Shown piece after piece: positions 27,120 to 35,902 of a stretch of DNA of 64,000 nucleotides (position 1 is the first letter of the stretch; every line of letters starts with the position of its first letter). The DNA comes from Edaphobacter flagellatus (GTDB lineage Bacteria; Acidobacteriota; Terriglobia; Terriglobales; Acidobacteriaceae). Below the pieces are notes generated by a model that was given only the letters and a program-made list of their open reading frames with translations, was not told the origin of the DNA and did not search any database. The translations under genes and the position numbers were made by a program. The stretch covers positions 3,198,501 through 3,262,500 of the forward strand of contig NZ_CP073697.1 in assembly GCF_025264665.1 (NCBI RefSeq). The letters are read 5' to 3'.

Positions 27120-28343
27120 CTACGCAGACCAGCTGCGTAGTGCGATCACAGCGTTGAGCCCACCGAAGGCAAGTGAGTTGGAGATCGCAACGGTTGGGCC
27201 CGTAGGGCGTGGCTCATTGAGGATGACGTCGACGTTGAGCGAGGCGTCGGGTGCGGTGACACCGGCAGTCTGCGGGAGTCGGCCTTCTTGCAGTGCGAGC
27301 ACCGTGGCGAGTGCTTCAAGCGCGCCGCTGGCTCCGATGGCATGGCCGTGCAGCGATTTGGTGGAGCTGAGCGGAATCTGTGAAGCGCGTGCGCCGAAGA
27401 CCTGGTGGATTGCGGCGGATTCCGTCGCGTCGTTGGCCTGAGTTCCGGTGCCGTGTGCGTTGATATAGCCCACCTCGTCCGGTGAGATACCGGCATCGGC
27501 AATGGCCTTGCGCATCGCGGCTGCGGCGCCTTCGGCCTGAGGCTGCGTGATGTGGTTGGCGTCGGCAGACATACCGAAGCCGATTAGTTCCGCGAAGATA
27601 GTGGCGTTACGTGCCTGCGCGGATTCCAGTGTTTCGATAACGAGCATCGCAGCGCCTTCGCCCAGCGTCATGCCGTCGCGGTCTGCGGCGAAGGGCTTGC
27701 ACTGCGTGGGGGAGACGACTCGCATGGAGTCCCACGCGCGATAGAAGCCCCAGCTCAGCGGAGCTTCATGCCCTCCGCAGATAGCCGCAGTCGACATGCC
27801 GGAGCGCACCATGTGAAAGGCGAGTCCGATGGCGTGCGTTGCGGAGGCACAGGCAGTGGAGATGTCGAGCGTTGGGCCGGTGATCTTCAGATCGATCGAG
27901 ATATTGCTGGCTCCCGCGGACGACATGGTGCGCACGATGGTTAACGGATGCGCACGGGCATTACGCGTGTAGAGGTTTTTGACTTCGCTCTCTTCGGACG
28001 AACGGCCACCGCAGGCGCAGCCCATGATGATGGCGATGTCGCCGGGAGCGTGATGCTTTGTCAGCTCGGCCTGCTGCGCTGCCTGACGCGCAGCGACGAT
28101 GGCGAAGTGCGTGTTGCGGTTGCTGGCGGAGATGATGCCTGAATCGAGGTGCTGGGCTGGATCAAAATCGAGTACCTGCGCAGCCTGCGTGTAGCGGACA
28201 CCGGGGTCACCGTCGGGTGCGTCGGGAACATTCGCGATGCGGGAGATGCCGGTTCTTCCGGAGAAGAGCGATTCGCGGAATGCGGAGACGGAGGAGCCGA
28301 TGGGGCTGACGCAGCCGAGACCTGTGATGACAACGCGGTTCAC
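27120..28343 (-). CDS. Beta-ketoacyl-ACP synthase (FabF/KAS II-like)
   Basis: A 407-residue condensing enzyme with a full thiolase-fold active site: Cys165 in DISTACASATH, His297 in NAHGTGTQAND, and the KSLHGHAIGASG segment with Lys329 and His334. The start is GTG 28343 with an AGGAG site somewhat far upstream. It lies just downstream of an acyl-carrier-protein gene and a type III polyketide synthase gene, all in one direction. The chain substrate is not predictable; the context suggests it builds an acyl-ACP used by this cluster rather than bulk fatty-acid synthesis. Confidence 0.93.
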   Translation of the reverse strand: MNRVVITGLGCVSPIGSSVSAFRESLFSGRTGISRIANVPDAPDGDPGVRYTQAAQVLDFDPAQHLDSGIISASNRNTHFAIVAARQAAQQAELTKHHAPGDIAIIMGCACGGRSSEESEVKNLYTRNARAHPLTIVRTMSSAGASNISIDLKITGPTLDISTACASATHAIGLAFHMVRSGMSTAAICGGHEAPLSWGFYRAWDSMRVVSPTQCKPFAADRDGMTLGEGAAMLVIETLESAQARNATIFAELIGFGMSADANHITQPQAEGAAAAMRKAIADAGISPDEVGYINAHGTGTQANDATESAAIHQVFGARASQIPLSSTKSLHGHAIGASGALEALATVLALQEGRLPQTAGVTAPDASLNVDVILNEPRPTGPTVAISNSLAFGGLNAVIALRSWSA

Positions 28344-28366
28344 GTTCGAGAGCCGTCTCCTGTGGG

Positions 28367-28636
28367 TTACGACGTGGCTGCAGGCGCGGAGCCGGCTTCT
28401 TTGGCCTCGACGAGCTGCTTGACGCCGTTGACAACATCGCCGACGGTCTTGAGCGAGCCGAGAGCATCGTCGGGAATCTCGATGTGGAACGCCTCTTCAA
28501 CCTCGAAGGAGATGTTGATCTTATCGAGCGAATCGATATTGAGCTCTTCGAAGGTGGTGTTGAGATTGATATTGTCTGCGGGGATGTTCTTGGCCTTGGC
28601 GATGATCTCAATAGAACGTTTTGTAATGTCGTCCAT
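28367..28636 (-). CDS. Acyl carrier protein
   Basis: An 89-residue carrier protein. The phosphopantetheine serine lies in NIDSLDKINISFEVEEAF, with the usual acidic helix following. ATG 28636 is preceded by AAAGGGGGAGAG. The C-terminus carries an Ala/Ser tail (EAKEAGSAPAATS) beyond the normal fold. Sitting between a type III PKS and a KAS gene, it is probably a dedicated carrier for that cluster; a general fatty-acid ACP is less likely in this setting. Confidence 0.93.
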   Translation of the reverse strand: MDDITKRSIEIIAKAKNIPADNINLNTTFEELNIDSLDKINISFEVEEAFHIEIPDDALGSLKTVGDVVNGVKQLVEAKEAGSAPAATS

Positions 28637-28747
28637 GGTCTCTCCCCCTTTCTGGTTGCACAAAGTTACCGGGCCGCCAGAGACAGTGTAAAGGCAGTAT
28701 CAGGAATTCGCTATGTCCTTGCATCGCATGAGGAACCTGACTGGTTG

Positions 28748-29809
28748 CTACCACTGAAGCAGAACCAGCTCGGAGCAGAAGGCCGGTCCCATGGCGGCAA
28801 GGATAGAGTACGTGCCAGGCTTGCCGGGGTGCACCTTGAGGTAGTCCTCGAGTACAGCCAGAACGGAGGCTGCGGAGAGGTTGCCGACTTCGCGAAGACT
28901 CTTCCAGGAGGGAGCGAGGGCGTCGGCTGGCAGACCGAGCGACTTCTGCATGGCCTCAAGCACTTTGGGGCCGCCGGAATGGAAGATGTAGGTCGAGATG
29001 TCGTCACGCGTGAGATTGTTGTCGGCAAGGAAGCCTTCAACGTTGCCGAGCAGGTTCTCTTCGACGACCTTTGGCACGTCAGGCGAGAGGACGATACGGA
29101 AACCGGTGTTGACGATGTCCCAGCCCATAACTCGCTCGGTGTTGCGGTAGAAGGTGGAACGCGTAGCAAGCACGCGGGGGCCGGTGCTGCGTTTAGCGAG
29201 CGGAGTCTCGGCGCCGGCGAGGACTACAGCGGCTGCTCCGTCGCCGAAGAGTCCGCAGGAGATGAGGTTCGCGATGGACTGGTCGTCGTCCTGCCAGGTG
29301 AGCGAGCAGAGCTCGACCGAAAGCAGTAGCGCGTATTGGTCGGGAAAGGCGCGAACGTAGTCGGAGGCGCGCGAGATCCCGGCGGCTCCTGCAACACAGC
29401 CCAGGCCGAAGATCGGTGTGCGCTTGACGTTGACGGAGAAGGGCAGCCGGTTGATGAGCCGTGCGTCAACGGTCGGGCTGGCGATGCCGGTCACCGAAGC
29501 GAAGAAGATGGCACCGATGTCTTCAGGAGAGATCTCGGCGTGGTCGAGCGCACGGCAGATAGCCTGCTGGCCGAGATCGACGGCGGCTTTGATCCAGGCA
29601 TTGTTGGTTTTCTCGAAGGTGTCGAGAGACGGATAGCTCTCAAGCGGGAAGACAGTATTGCGGAAATCGACACCACAGTTAGCAAAGAGGCGCGTCAGCA
29701 GACGAGGCTCTTCCATTTTGTGCTCCCAGCGGCCGCGGAGGGCTTCGGCGATGACAGATTGTGGATAACGATGAGGAGGGTAGGCAGTTCCGACCGAGGC
29801 GATGCGCAT
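28748..29809 (-). CDS. Type III polyketide synthase (chalcone/stilbene synthase family)
   Basis: A 353-residue homodimeric-type polyketide synthase. The catalytic triad is visible: Cys138 in IFGLGCVAGAAG, His277 in FHSGGPKVL, and Asn310 in REVGNLSAAS; the C-terminal GPAFCSELVLLQW matches the family G-x-GP-x-x-x-E-x-x-L end. Start ATG 29809 (MRIASVGTAYPPH) is chosen because the upstream extension is not conserved-looking. Such enzymes condense malonyl units onto an acyl starter to give alkylpyrones, alkylresorcinols or similar. With the ACP and KAS genes behind it, the starter may be carrier-bound. Confidence 0.93.
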   Translation of the reverse strand: MRIASVGTAYPPHRYPQSVIAEALRGRWEHKMEEPRLLTRLFANCGVDFRNTVFPLESYPSLDTFEKTNNAWIKAAVDLGQQAICRALDHAEISPEDIGAIFFASVTGIASPTVDARLINRLPFSVNVKRTPIFGLGCVAGAAGISRASDYVRAFPDQYALLLSVELCSLTWQDDDQSIANLISCGLFGDGAAAVVLAGAETPLAKRSTGPRVLATRSTFYRNTERVMGWDIVNTGFRIVLSPDVPKVVEENLLGNVEGFLADNNLTRDDISTYIFHSGGPKVLEAMQKSLGLPADALAPSWKSLREVGNLSAASVLAVLEDYLKVHPGKPGTYSILAAMGPAFCSELVLLQW

Positions 29810-29961
29810 GCTTGATAGAAGCCCTTTTTCTAGTTCGTGGTGACAGCCAATGTAAGGAATCGCAAACGTGAATTGATGCCACAAGCGTACATGTTGCAGA
29901 GGAAAAGCGGTTGAAAAATTTGCGAAGGGATGAGAATGTGCCCGTTTTCCGCAAGTCCTGG

Positions 29962-30837
29962 TCAGTGGATACGAGCCAGCTCCCGGTCATACAGGGCGTT
30001 CAACGGGAACTCTTTTTTGAGATCGATCAGAATGGCGCGGGCCTCCTGTGGACGGTTCTCGCGTAGTGCGGCAACGGCGAGCATCATGCGGGCAAACGGA
30101 GCCAGATAGTAGCCCTCTCCAGCGGTGAGCTTCAGCAAGCGAATGCCTTCTTCGCGGCTGGTTTGTGCTCCTGTCAGGTTGAGCAGCCAGCGCAGCGGAG
30201 CGAATTTCAGGCTGAGCATGTAGTTCTCCACGCCGGAGGCGAGGTAGGCATCGTACATGTGCGGATCGGCAGCCAACACCTGTTTGGAGTAGGCGCTGGC
30301 CTCTTTGCTGTAGTTGAGTGCGGCCAGGTCCTTCTTGTCGATCATCAGGGCGTAGTCGGAGCGCATGCCGCTGACCAGCGTTTTGACGTAAAGCGCGCGA
30401 GCATCGCGAGGATTGCGTTTGAGTACTGCGTCGGCGAGGTTCGAGGCCTGATTAAGACGATCCTCAAACGATTTGCGAACGTTGGGATCCGGCGTGAGAC
30501 GGTTGCGACTGTCGAACCGGTCCTGGTTGGCGAAGAGCTCGACATCAATCACGTGAAGGCGCTCGAACTCGCCAAAGAGGAAGGCCGCGGCATCGGAGAC
30601 AGGCCCCATTGGATCGTCAGGATGATGATTCATCCATTGCTGGAATTTCACGTGAGCGTCGTTGAATCGCAGGTTGTACATATCGCGGTAGCCATCGTCG
30701 AGTGGCGTACCCGAGAGTGCAGCTGCGGCATGCGCAGCGGGAAGAGCGATGAACAATAAAAGGAGTGACAAGATGCAGGAAAGAGAGCGCTGTGATCCGG
30801 CATAAGTGAATGCAGTCTGAGTGGAATGGTTCAACAT
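29962..30837 (-). CDS. Secreted TPR-like protein
   Basis: A 291-residue protein. Start ATG 30837 leads into a signal peptide (SLSCILSLLLLFIALPAAHA). The mature part is all-helical with tetratricopeptide-like spacing: YRDMYNLRFNDAHVKFQQWMNHHPDDPMG, LADAVLKRNPRDARALYVKTLV, KQVLAADPHMYDAYLASGVENYML, and the end ENRPQEARAILIDLKKEFPLN. I do not know a specific function. It lies upstream of the PKS cluster in the same direction, about 150 bases away, and diverges from the PEP-CTERM gene. Confidence 0.8.
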   Translation of the reverse strand: MLNHSTQTAFTYAGSQRSLSCILSLLLLFIALPAAHAAAALSGTPLDDGYRDMYNLRFNDAHVKFQQWMNHHPDDPMGPVSDAAAFLFGEFERLHVIDVELFANQDRFDSRNRLTPDPNVRKSFEDRLNQASNLADAVLKRNPRDARALYVKTLVSGMRSDYALMIDKKDLAALNYSKEASAYSKQVLAADPHMYDAYLASGVENYMLSLKFAPLRWLLNLTGAQTSREEGIRLLKLTAGEGYYLAPFARMMLAVAALRENRPQEARAILIDLKKEFPLNALYDRELARIH

Positions 30838-31152
30838 GTTTTGAGCTGACCGTATCACCTTTCCATGCTCCATCCTGTTAGATGGCGAATGTGGCCTGTG
30901 ACAACAGGTTAACAACTCTGATTCTGGAAAGAATCGGCACCGCCTGTCCATAAAATTCCCTATTACCTTGCAACGTTTTGCATGATTTTGCGCTCTCGAT
31001 GTCACCAAGTGACTGAAAGCATAGCCCCTTCAGTTTGGAAGGCCATATGCTCTTACCTTCTTAGAGAAAGCCCATAAACTGCCTGCTATCCGTCCCCAGG
31101 GGCCATATTGACCTTCCGGAGGCAAGGCAGAACCTTTGGAGGGTTTAAATAT
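30838..31152. other. Intergenic region upstream of the PEP-CTERM gene
   Basis: A 315-base divergent gap. It holds a small inverted repeat GTCAC-CAA-GTGAC (31001-31013) and, about 35 bases further on, the sigma-54-like site at 31036-31051. The repeat is at a plausible distance for an activator-binding site, though usual enhancers lie further upstream. No coding frame is evident. Confidence 0.45.
31036..31051 (+). promoter_or_regulatory. Sigma-54-type promoter candidate before the PEP-CTERM gene
   Basis: TGGAAGGCCATATGCT keeps the invariant GG and GC ten bases apart and the TGC of the -12 box, but the -24 box is TGGAA rather than TGGCA. It lies about 100 bases before the ATG. This is the weakest of the four sigma-54 candidates in the locus. 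Confidence 0.4.
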
Positions 31153-31815
31153 ATGAAGTTTCACTCGAAGCTAGTTGCTCTAGCAGCTGCGGTTGTACTA
31201 GGCACGACTTTTGCGGCAGCTGACACTATCACTTTAGGGAGCTACGCGACGATGAACGGCGCAGGAGGTTCTGCTCCGTCAACACTCCCCGACAACACCG
31301 CTGTAATGTACTCCAAGAGCAATACTTACAACATTGGTTCTGGCGCCAGCTCCACCTGGGCTGCTGCCGGACCGAACTCGAGCTGGGTTTCGTTCGATCC
31401 TCAGTCGGGGCCTACAGGCAACAGTGTTGATCCGAACGGTATTTATACATACACCTCAACCTTTACAACGACCGGCGGTAACTATAACGGCTATTTCTCC
31501 ATCCTCGCTGATGATACGGCTGACGTTTACCTGAATGGCGTCAAATTGATCAGCGCAGGCACGATCGGAGGAAACTCCCACTGTGCGGACGGTACGCCAA
31601 ACTGCTTGACGCCGGCTACCTACTACTTCTCAAACTATAGCCTGCTGAGTGGCGTAAATCTGCTAACGATCGACGTCTACCAGACCAACCTTGTCTATCA
31701 GGGCATGGACTTTTACGGTTCGCTGACCACAACTCCAGAGCCTGGTACGCTGCTGATGCTCGGAACCGGATTGCTGGGTTCGGCAGGGCTTCTGCTTCGC
31801 AGAAAGCGTGCATAG
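31153..31815 (+). CDS. PEP-CTERM sorting-domain protein
   Basis: A 220-residue secreted protein and probable substrate of the exosortase at 36.5-37.5 kb. The start ATG 31153 follows GGAGGG. Signal peptide: KLVALAAAVVLGTTFAAA. The middle is Ser/Gly/Thr/Asn-rich with beta-sandwich-like strands (NGYFSILADDTADVYLNGVKL, as in carbohydrate-binding-like folds). The C-terminus is a textbook PEP-CTERM signal: TTPEPGTLLMLG at about residue 193, a hydrophobic helix, then RRKRA. It is the only PEP-CTERM protein found here and is followed by a strong terminator. Confidence 0.93.
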   Translation: MKFHSKLVALAAAVVLGTTFAAADTITLGSYATMNGAGGSAPSTLPDNTAVMYSKSNTYNIGSGASSTWAAAGPNSSWVSFDPQSGPTGNSVDPNGIYTYTSTFTTTGGNYNGYFSILADDTADVYLNGVKLISAGTIGGNSHCADGTPNCLTPATYYFSNYSLLSGVNLLTIDVYQTNLVYQGMDFYGSLTTTPEPGTLLMLGTGLLGSAGLLLRRKRA

Positions 31816-31890
31816 TTTTCAAGATTCCTGCGGAGGTGCCGGGAGCCCTTCTGCAGGAGAGATGGTCCTTCAGTGGATCCAATCAAAACA

Positions 31891-31920
31891 GTGCGGAGAT
31901 CTTCTCCGCACTTCTTTTTT
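31891..31920 (+). terminator. Rho-independent terminator after the PEP-CTERM gene
   Basis: GTGCGGAGA (31891-31899) and TCTCCGCAC (31903-31911) form a nine-base-pair stem with a TCT loop, followed by TTCTTTTTT. It may also act weakly on the converging flippase transcript. Confidence 0.92.
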
Positions 31921-31943
31921 GCCCGGCAGATTATTTGTGCCGC

Positions 31944-33488
31944 TCAGACGGCCGTTGAACTGGGCTCCATACGCCGGGTAAAGCGATCGATGAGGTGACT
32001 CAGCGGAGACGCAAGAGCAGGTGGGCAGGCGTTAGCGATGATCTTGAAGCGGTTGCCGTCTTCGGGCTCCAGCATTTTGAAGATGTAGGCGAGCACAAAG
32101 AAGACGGTCATGGCAGTGATGCCGCCGCCAATGAGTCCGCCAAGAGGCGAGAGATGCGAGGCGACAGCGTAGGCTGCGAGCGAGGCGGTTGCACTGATCG
32201 CAGATAGCTTGAAGAAGAAGCTCCAGGGAAGCTGGATGTGATACTGGCGGATGCCGATGGCCCACATCAGGCCGATAGCCGTGATCTGCGCGGCACCACT
32301 GCCGATACAGGCCCCGAGTGCTCCATAGTGCGGGATAAGAGACCATGCGATGGCTACGTCGACAAACGAAGCAAGGATGGTTGTCATGATGAAGTACTTC
32401 TGCTGTTCTGTGCTTTCAAACAGGCTCTGAATGGGGCCGAGAAAAGCTTTTGGCAGGCAGAGCAGAGGAGAGACTGTCGCTACCAGCAGCGCGCCGACAT
32501 ACTGTTTGCCATAGAGCACTAAAAGCACCGGCGCTGCCAGAGGTACGGCGATGACGTGCATCGGGATGGAGATCAGCGCAATGTACCGCGCTGCCGAAGC
32601 AGCCATGGCAGGCAGCCGGCTTCGGTCACGGCCGAACTGCGCGAGGATACTTGCTCCAGAGGCCGCGGCGAAGATTGTGGGAAAGAGCAGCAGGCGCTCC
32701 GCAAGACCGATGGCAACGGAGTAGAAAGCTATTTGCCGAATATCGAGGGAGCGATGCTCCAGAAGAAATATCTCCGAACGGTCCCATACGATGAGGGCCA
32801 GCAACATTCCCACTACGCTTTGCAGGCCGAAGCGCACCATCCGCGCGCGAAGATCAGCCGGGGGATGGGCGTGGCCGCTGTCCCAGGTCAGTACGCGGCG
32901 CACGGTGGGGAAGAAGCGCACCAGGAAGTCCACCATGCGCATAGCAAACATTGCGAAAGCGATGCCGGTGACTCCCCAATGAAAGAACACTGCCGAGAGT
33001 GTGAGGATGAAGTAAGTCGCCGTGGAGGCAAGAGAGGCAGGTAGATTCGCAGAGAGGTTTTCCGACGCCACATTTGCCTGCGCCGAGATGAAGTTCACCA
33101 TCGCAGGCAGAATGCCGCATACCAGCAGCAGCGCTGCAACGCGGTATTGGGCCGGAGCTCCGTGCAGCACCCAGACGACCGCGCCGAGCGTGGCTACACT
33201 CGCAAAGATGGTCTGCGTGATCAGAGTGCGGAAGTAAACAAACCGCGCGGTGGAGTAGTCGCCGCCCCCGATGTATTCGGCCAGGTATTTTCGCGTCGTC
33301 TCCGGGAGGCCAACGGAGCTGAGGCTGCTGATGATGGTCGTCAGCCAGCTGACATAGACGAAGTAGCCCATCCTGGCCGGCCCCAGCGTGCGGGCAATGG
33401 CAATCCCGGTGATCAGCGAGGTGACAAGGCCGATCAGATTCTCGAGGCCATACCAGGCCGTATTGCGGGCGATGGTTTTACTGTTCAC
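31944..33488 (-). CDS. Polysaccharide flippase (Wzx/MATE-like, polysaccharide biosynthesis family)
   Basis: A 514-residue inner-membrane protein with about 12-14 hydrophobic helices; the N-terminus NSKTIARNTAWYGLENLIGLVTSLITGIAIARTLGPARMGYFVYV is typical of the Wzx/RfbX family. It would flip lipid-linked sugar repeat units across the inner membrane. The start is GTG 33488 with AGGAC upstream. It is the last gene of the minus-strand exosortase arm (exosortase, EpsI, PrsT, flippase), separated from prsT by a hairpin. Substrate specificity cannot be read. Confidence 0.9.
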   Translation of the reverse strand: MNSKTIARNTAWYGLENLIGLVTSLITGIAIARTLGPARMGYFVYVSWLTTIISSLSSVGLPETTRKYLAEYIGGGDYSTARFVYFRTLITQTIFASVATLGAVVWVLHGAPAQYRVAALLLVCGILPAMVNFISAQANVASENLSANLPASLASTATYFILTLSAVFFHWGVTGIAFAMFAMRMVDFLVRFFPTVRRVLTWDSGHAHPPADLRARMVRFGLQSVVGMLLALIVWDRSEIFLLEHRSLDIRQIAFYSVAIGLAERLLLFPTIFAAASGASILAQFGRDRSRLPAMAASAARYIALISIPMHVIAVPLAAPVLLVLYGKQYVGALLVATVSPLLCLPKAFLGPIQSLFESTEQQKYFIMTTILASFVDVAIAWSLIPHYGALGACIGSGAAQITAIGLMWAIGIRQYHIQLPWSFFFKLSAISATASLAAYAVASHLSPLGGLIGGGITAMTVFFVLAYIFKMLEPEDGNRFKIIANACPPALASPLSHLIDRFTRRMEPSSTAV

Positions 33489-33509
33489 ATAAGTCCTGAG
33501 AGCATTGAA

Positions 33510-33540
33510 CCGGGTCTGAAGTCTGGAAGCTCAGACCCGG
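33510..33540. terminator. Hairpin between prsT and the flippase gene
   Basis: CCGGGTCTGA (33510-33519) and TCAGACCCGG (33531-33540) are perfect ten-base arms with an 11-base loop. There is no T-run on the minus-strand side, so it may be an RNA-processing or stabilising hairpin or a partial terminator rather than a full stop. Confidence 0.5.
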
Positions 33541-33554
33541 AGGTAAGCGGTCCA

Positions 33555-35846
33555 TCAGCTCTGGCCAAGCGCCTTTTCGGCGTCTTTCGCGGTCTGCGTG
33601 TTTGGGGCCAGTGCCACTGCTTTCTTAAGATGCAGGGCAGCGTCGGAGCTGTTGGCGAGTTTACTGTACGTCATTCCCAGGTGGTAATGCATGGCGGCAC
33701 TGTTGGGATCGACTTTGAGAGCATCTTCCAGCAGATCGCGCGCCTGCGTGTAGTTGCCTTTCTGGTAGTACGCCCATGCCAGCGTATCGGCAGTGCTGGG
33801 TGAATTGGGCATGTTGCGGCGCGCTGTCTGGGCCAGCGAGAGAGCGACGTCCAGGTTCTGGCCGGTCTCCATCATCAGGTAGGCGAGATTGTTCGCGGCG
33901 ATGGGCTGCTCCGGTTGAATTTGAAGGGCCTTCTTGTAGGAGGCCATTGCCGAATCGCGATCGCCCTGCGCTTCCTGAAGGCTGCCAAGAATGGTGTAGG
34001 CCGAAGGATCGTTCGGATGGTCGTGAACCCATTGCTGCCACTTGCCGAGCGCCTTGGGCGTATCACCTTCCGCGACGAGCGCATGCGTGTAGGCAACGAC
34101 AGCCGAAGGATTGTTGGGGTTGAGCTGCATAGCCTTCTCGGCGCTGGCTAAAGCGCCCGCCAAGTCTCCGTTGCGTCCCTGCAGATCGGAGAGCAGGTTA
34201 TACATATCCGCGTTCTGCGGGGATTTGGCAATCTGCTCCTGCACACGAGAGATGGCTTTCGCGGGCTGCTTTTCCGACAGATAGGTCGCAGCCAGTAGGC
34301 GCAGCGCAGAAGCCGAGTTGGGGTTGTGCGCGAGCGTCTGTTCCAGCAGTGCGCGACCTTCGGTGCCATTGTGCTGGGCCAGACGAAGCTGGGCGAGCTC
34401 GAAGTATCCGTTGGAGTTGTTGGGATCGACTTTCATGGCCTGCTTGAAGTCGGCTTCGGCCTTGTCGAACTGCCGCTGGTTCGCCTCAGCCATGCCACGC
34501 CACAGATAGCCGTTGGGGGACTGTGGGTTGGCTGCGATCGTGCTTTCGGCGACTTGCGCCAGAGTGGTGAAGTCATGACGCTCGATGGAGATCTGTGCCA
34601 GGCCTTCCTGCGCCTCGGTATTATGCGGAGCCAGGCGCGTCGCATCGTGGAATGCCTGCTGCGCGGCGGGAATATCGCCCTTGGCGCGCGCGGCGCGGCC
34701 CAGCCAGATCTTGACCAGGGCATTCTCCGGGTTGGCTTTGGAGGACTTCTGCAGTGCGTCGAAGGCGTCGCTGGCCTTGCCGTCGTTCAATAGCAGTGAG
34801 CCGTTGAGGATCGCGATATCGGGCAGCGTAGGATCGGCAGCGACAAGTTGCTGGACGACCTCGCGCGCTTTGGGAAGGTCCTTCTTCATGAGGAGAAGGC
34901 GTGCGTAGCTGATCTTGATTGGCGTGCTCTTCGGATGCGCAGAGAGAAGATCGGCGTAGACGCTGACGCCGTGATCCACCTGTTGTGTGCGAACGAGATA
35001 GGTGGCCAGCAACCGCGCGGCGTTGGTGTCGTCGGGTAAATCGTCGGCTGCCTTGCGCAGAGTCGCCTCTGCTTTGGCGGCGTTGTTCTGACGAAGATAA
35101 AGTTCGGCGAGACCCGAGCGTGCAACGACGCTCTGCGGGTCGGCGGCAACGGCAGCGTTCATCTGATCGAGCGCGCCATTCAAGTCGCCTTTGTTCTGCA
35201 GCATCGAGGCCAGCACCAGATGCGAGCCGACGTTCTTGTTGTCCAACGCGACAGCCTTGCGCAGCTGCTCTTCAGCCTGGCCGGCAGTGGTGGGGTTTGC
35301 AGCCTGCAACACGCCAAGCGTGGTGTGGAAGTCTGCGCGATTGGGATCGATCGAAAGCGCCTTCTGAATGTCGGTGAGTGCGGTGGCCTGATCTCCCTTG
35401 CGCGCGGCAACGCCGGAGAGAATCGCATAGGCATCGGCGTTGTTGCTGTCGATAGCGAGGATGGCATTGGCCTGTGCCTCGGCCTTGTCAGTGGCATTGC
35501 CCGCAAGCAGCAGGTTGCCTAGATCGGCGCGCGCTTTCAGGTTGTTAGGAGCAAGATCGACCGTGCGCATCAGCTCTGAGTAGCCGGGCATCGTGGAACC
35601 CTGTTTGAGCAGAACCTTCGCCAACTCGTAATGCGCATCCGCGAAGTTGCGGTCAACCTTGAGCGCATTCGAAAACTGGATGGAGGCTTCCTTCAGCTTG
35701 CCTTCATCGGCGTACCGCTTGCCGCTCTCGAGATATTTCTGCTTCTGTTTGTTCGGATCGCGGGAACAGCCGGTAGCGGAGCCCAGCGTCAGTGTGGCCG
35801 CCAGCATGGCGACGGTGAGGCGAAGTGCTGCAGGTGACATCTTCAT
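33555..35846 (-). CDS. prsT: PEP-CTERM system TPR-repeat lipoprotein PrsT
   Basis: A 763-residue periplasm-facing lipoprotein. Start ATG 35846 has GAGG nine bases upstream; the signal peptide ends at a lipobox-like GSATGC with the lipidated cysteine in GCSRDPNKQKQKYLESG. The rest is about twenty tetratricopeptide repeats, for example EASIQFSNALKVDRNFADAHYELA and DALKVDPNSAAMHYHLGMTYSKL. PrsT is a regular member of XrtA/PEP-CTERM exopolysaccharide clusters and is thought to scaffold the export machine. It sits between epsI and the flippase gene. Confidence 0.9.
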   Translation of the reverse strand: MKMSPAALRLTVAMLAATLTLGSATGCSRDPNKQKQKYLESGKRYADEGKLKEASIQFSNALKVDRNFADAHYELAKVLLKQGSTMPGYSELMRTVDLAPNNLKARADLGNLLLAGNATDKAEAQANAILAIDSNNADAYAILSGVAARKGDQATALTDIQKALSIDPNRADFHTTLGVLQAANPTTAGQAEEQLRKAVALDNKNVGSHLVLASMLQNKGDLNGALDQMNAAVAADPQSVVARSGLAELYLRQNNAAKAEATLRKAADDLPDDTNAARLLATYLVRTQQVDHGVSVYADLLSAHPKSTPIKISYARLLLMKKDLPKAREVVQQLVAADPTLPDIAILNGSLLLNDGKASDAFDALQKSSKANPENALVKIWLGRAARAKGDIPAAQQAFHDATRLAPHNTEAQEGLAQISIERHDFTTLAQVAESTIAANPQSPNGYLWRGMAEANQRQFDKAEADFKQAMKVDPNNSNGYFELAQLRLAQHNGTEGRALLEQTLAHNPNSASALRLLAATYLSEKQPAKAISRVQEQIAKSPQNADMYNLLSDLQGRNGDLAGALASAEKAMQLNPNNPSAVVAYTHALVAEGDTPKALGKWQQWVHDHPNDPSAYTILGSLQEAQGDRDSAMASYKKALQIQPEQPIAANNLAYLMMETGQNLDVALSLAQTARRNMPNSPSTADTLAWAYYQKGNYTQARDLLEDALKVDPNSAAMHYHLGMTYSKLANSSDAALHLKKAVALAPNTQTAKDAEKALGQS

Positions 35847-35902
35847 GATGCGATTCCTCAAACTACCTTCCATTCTCGAAATGTTGCTTATGCTGCGCGG
35901 CC

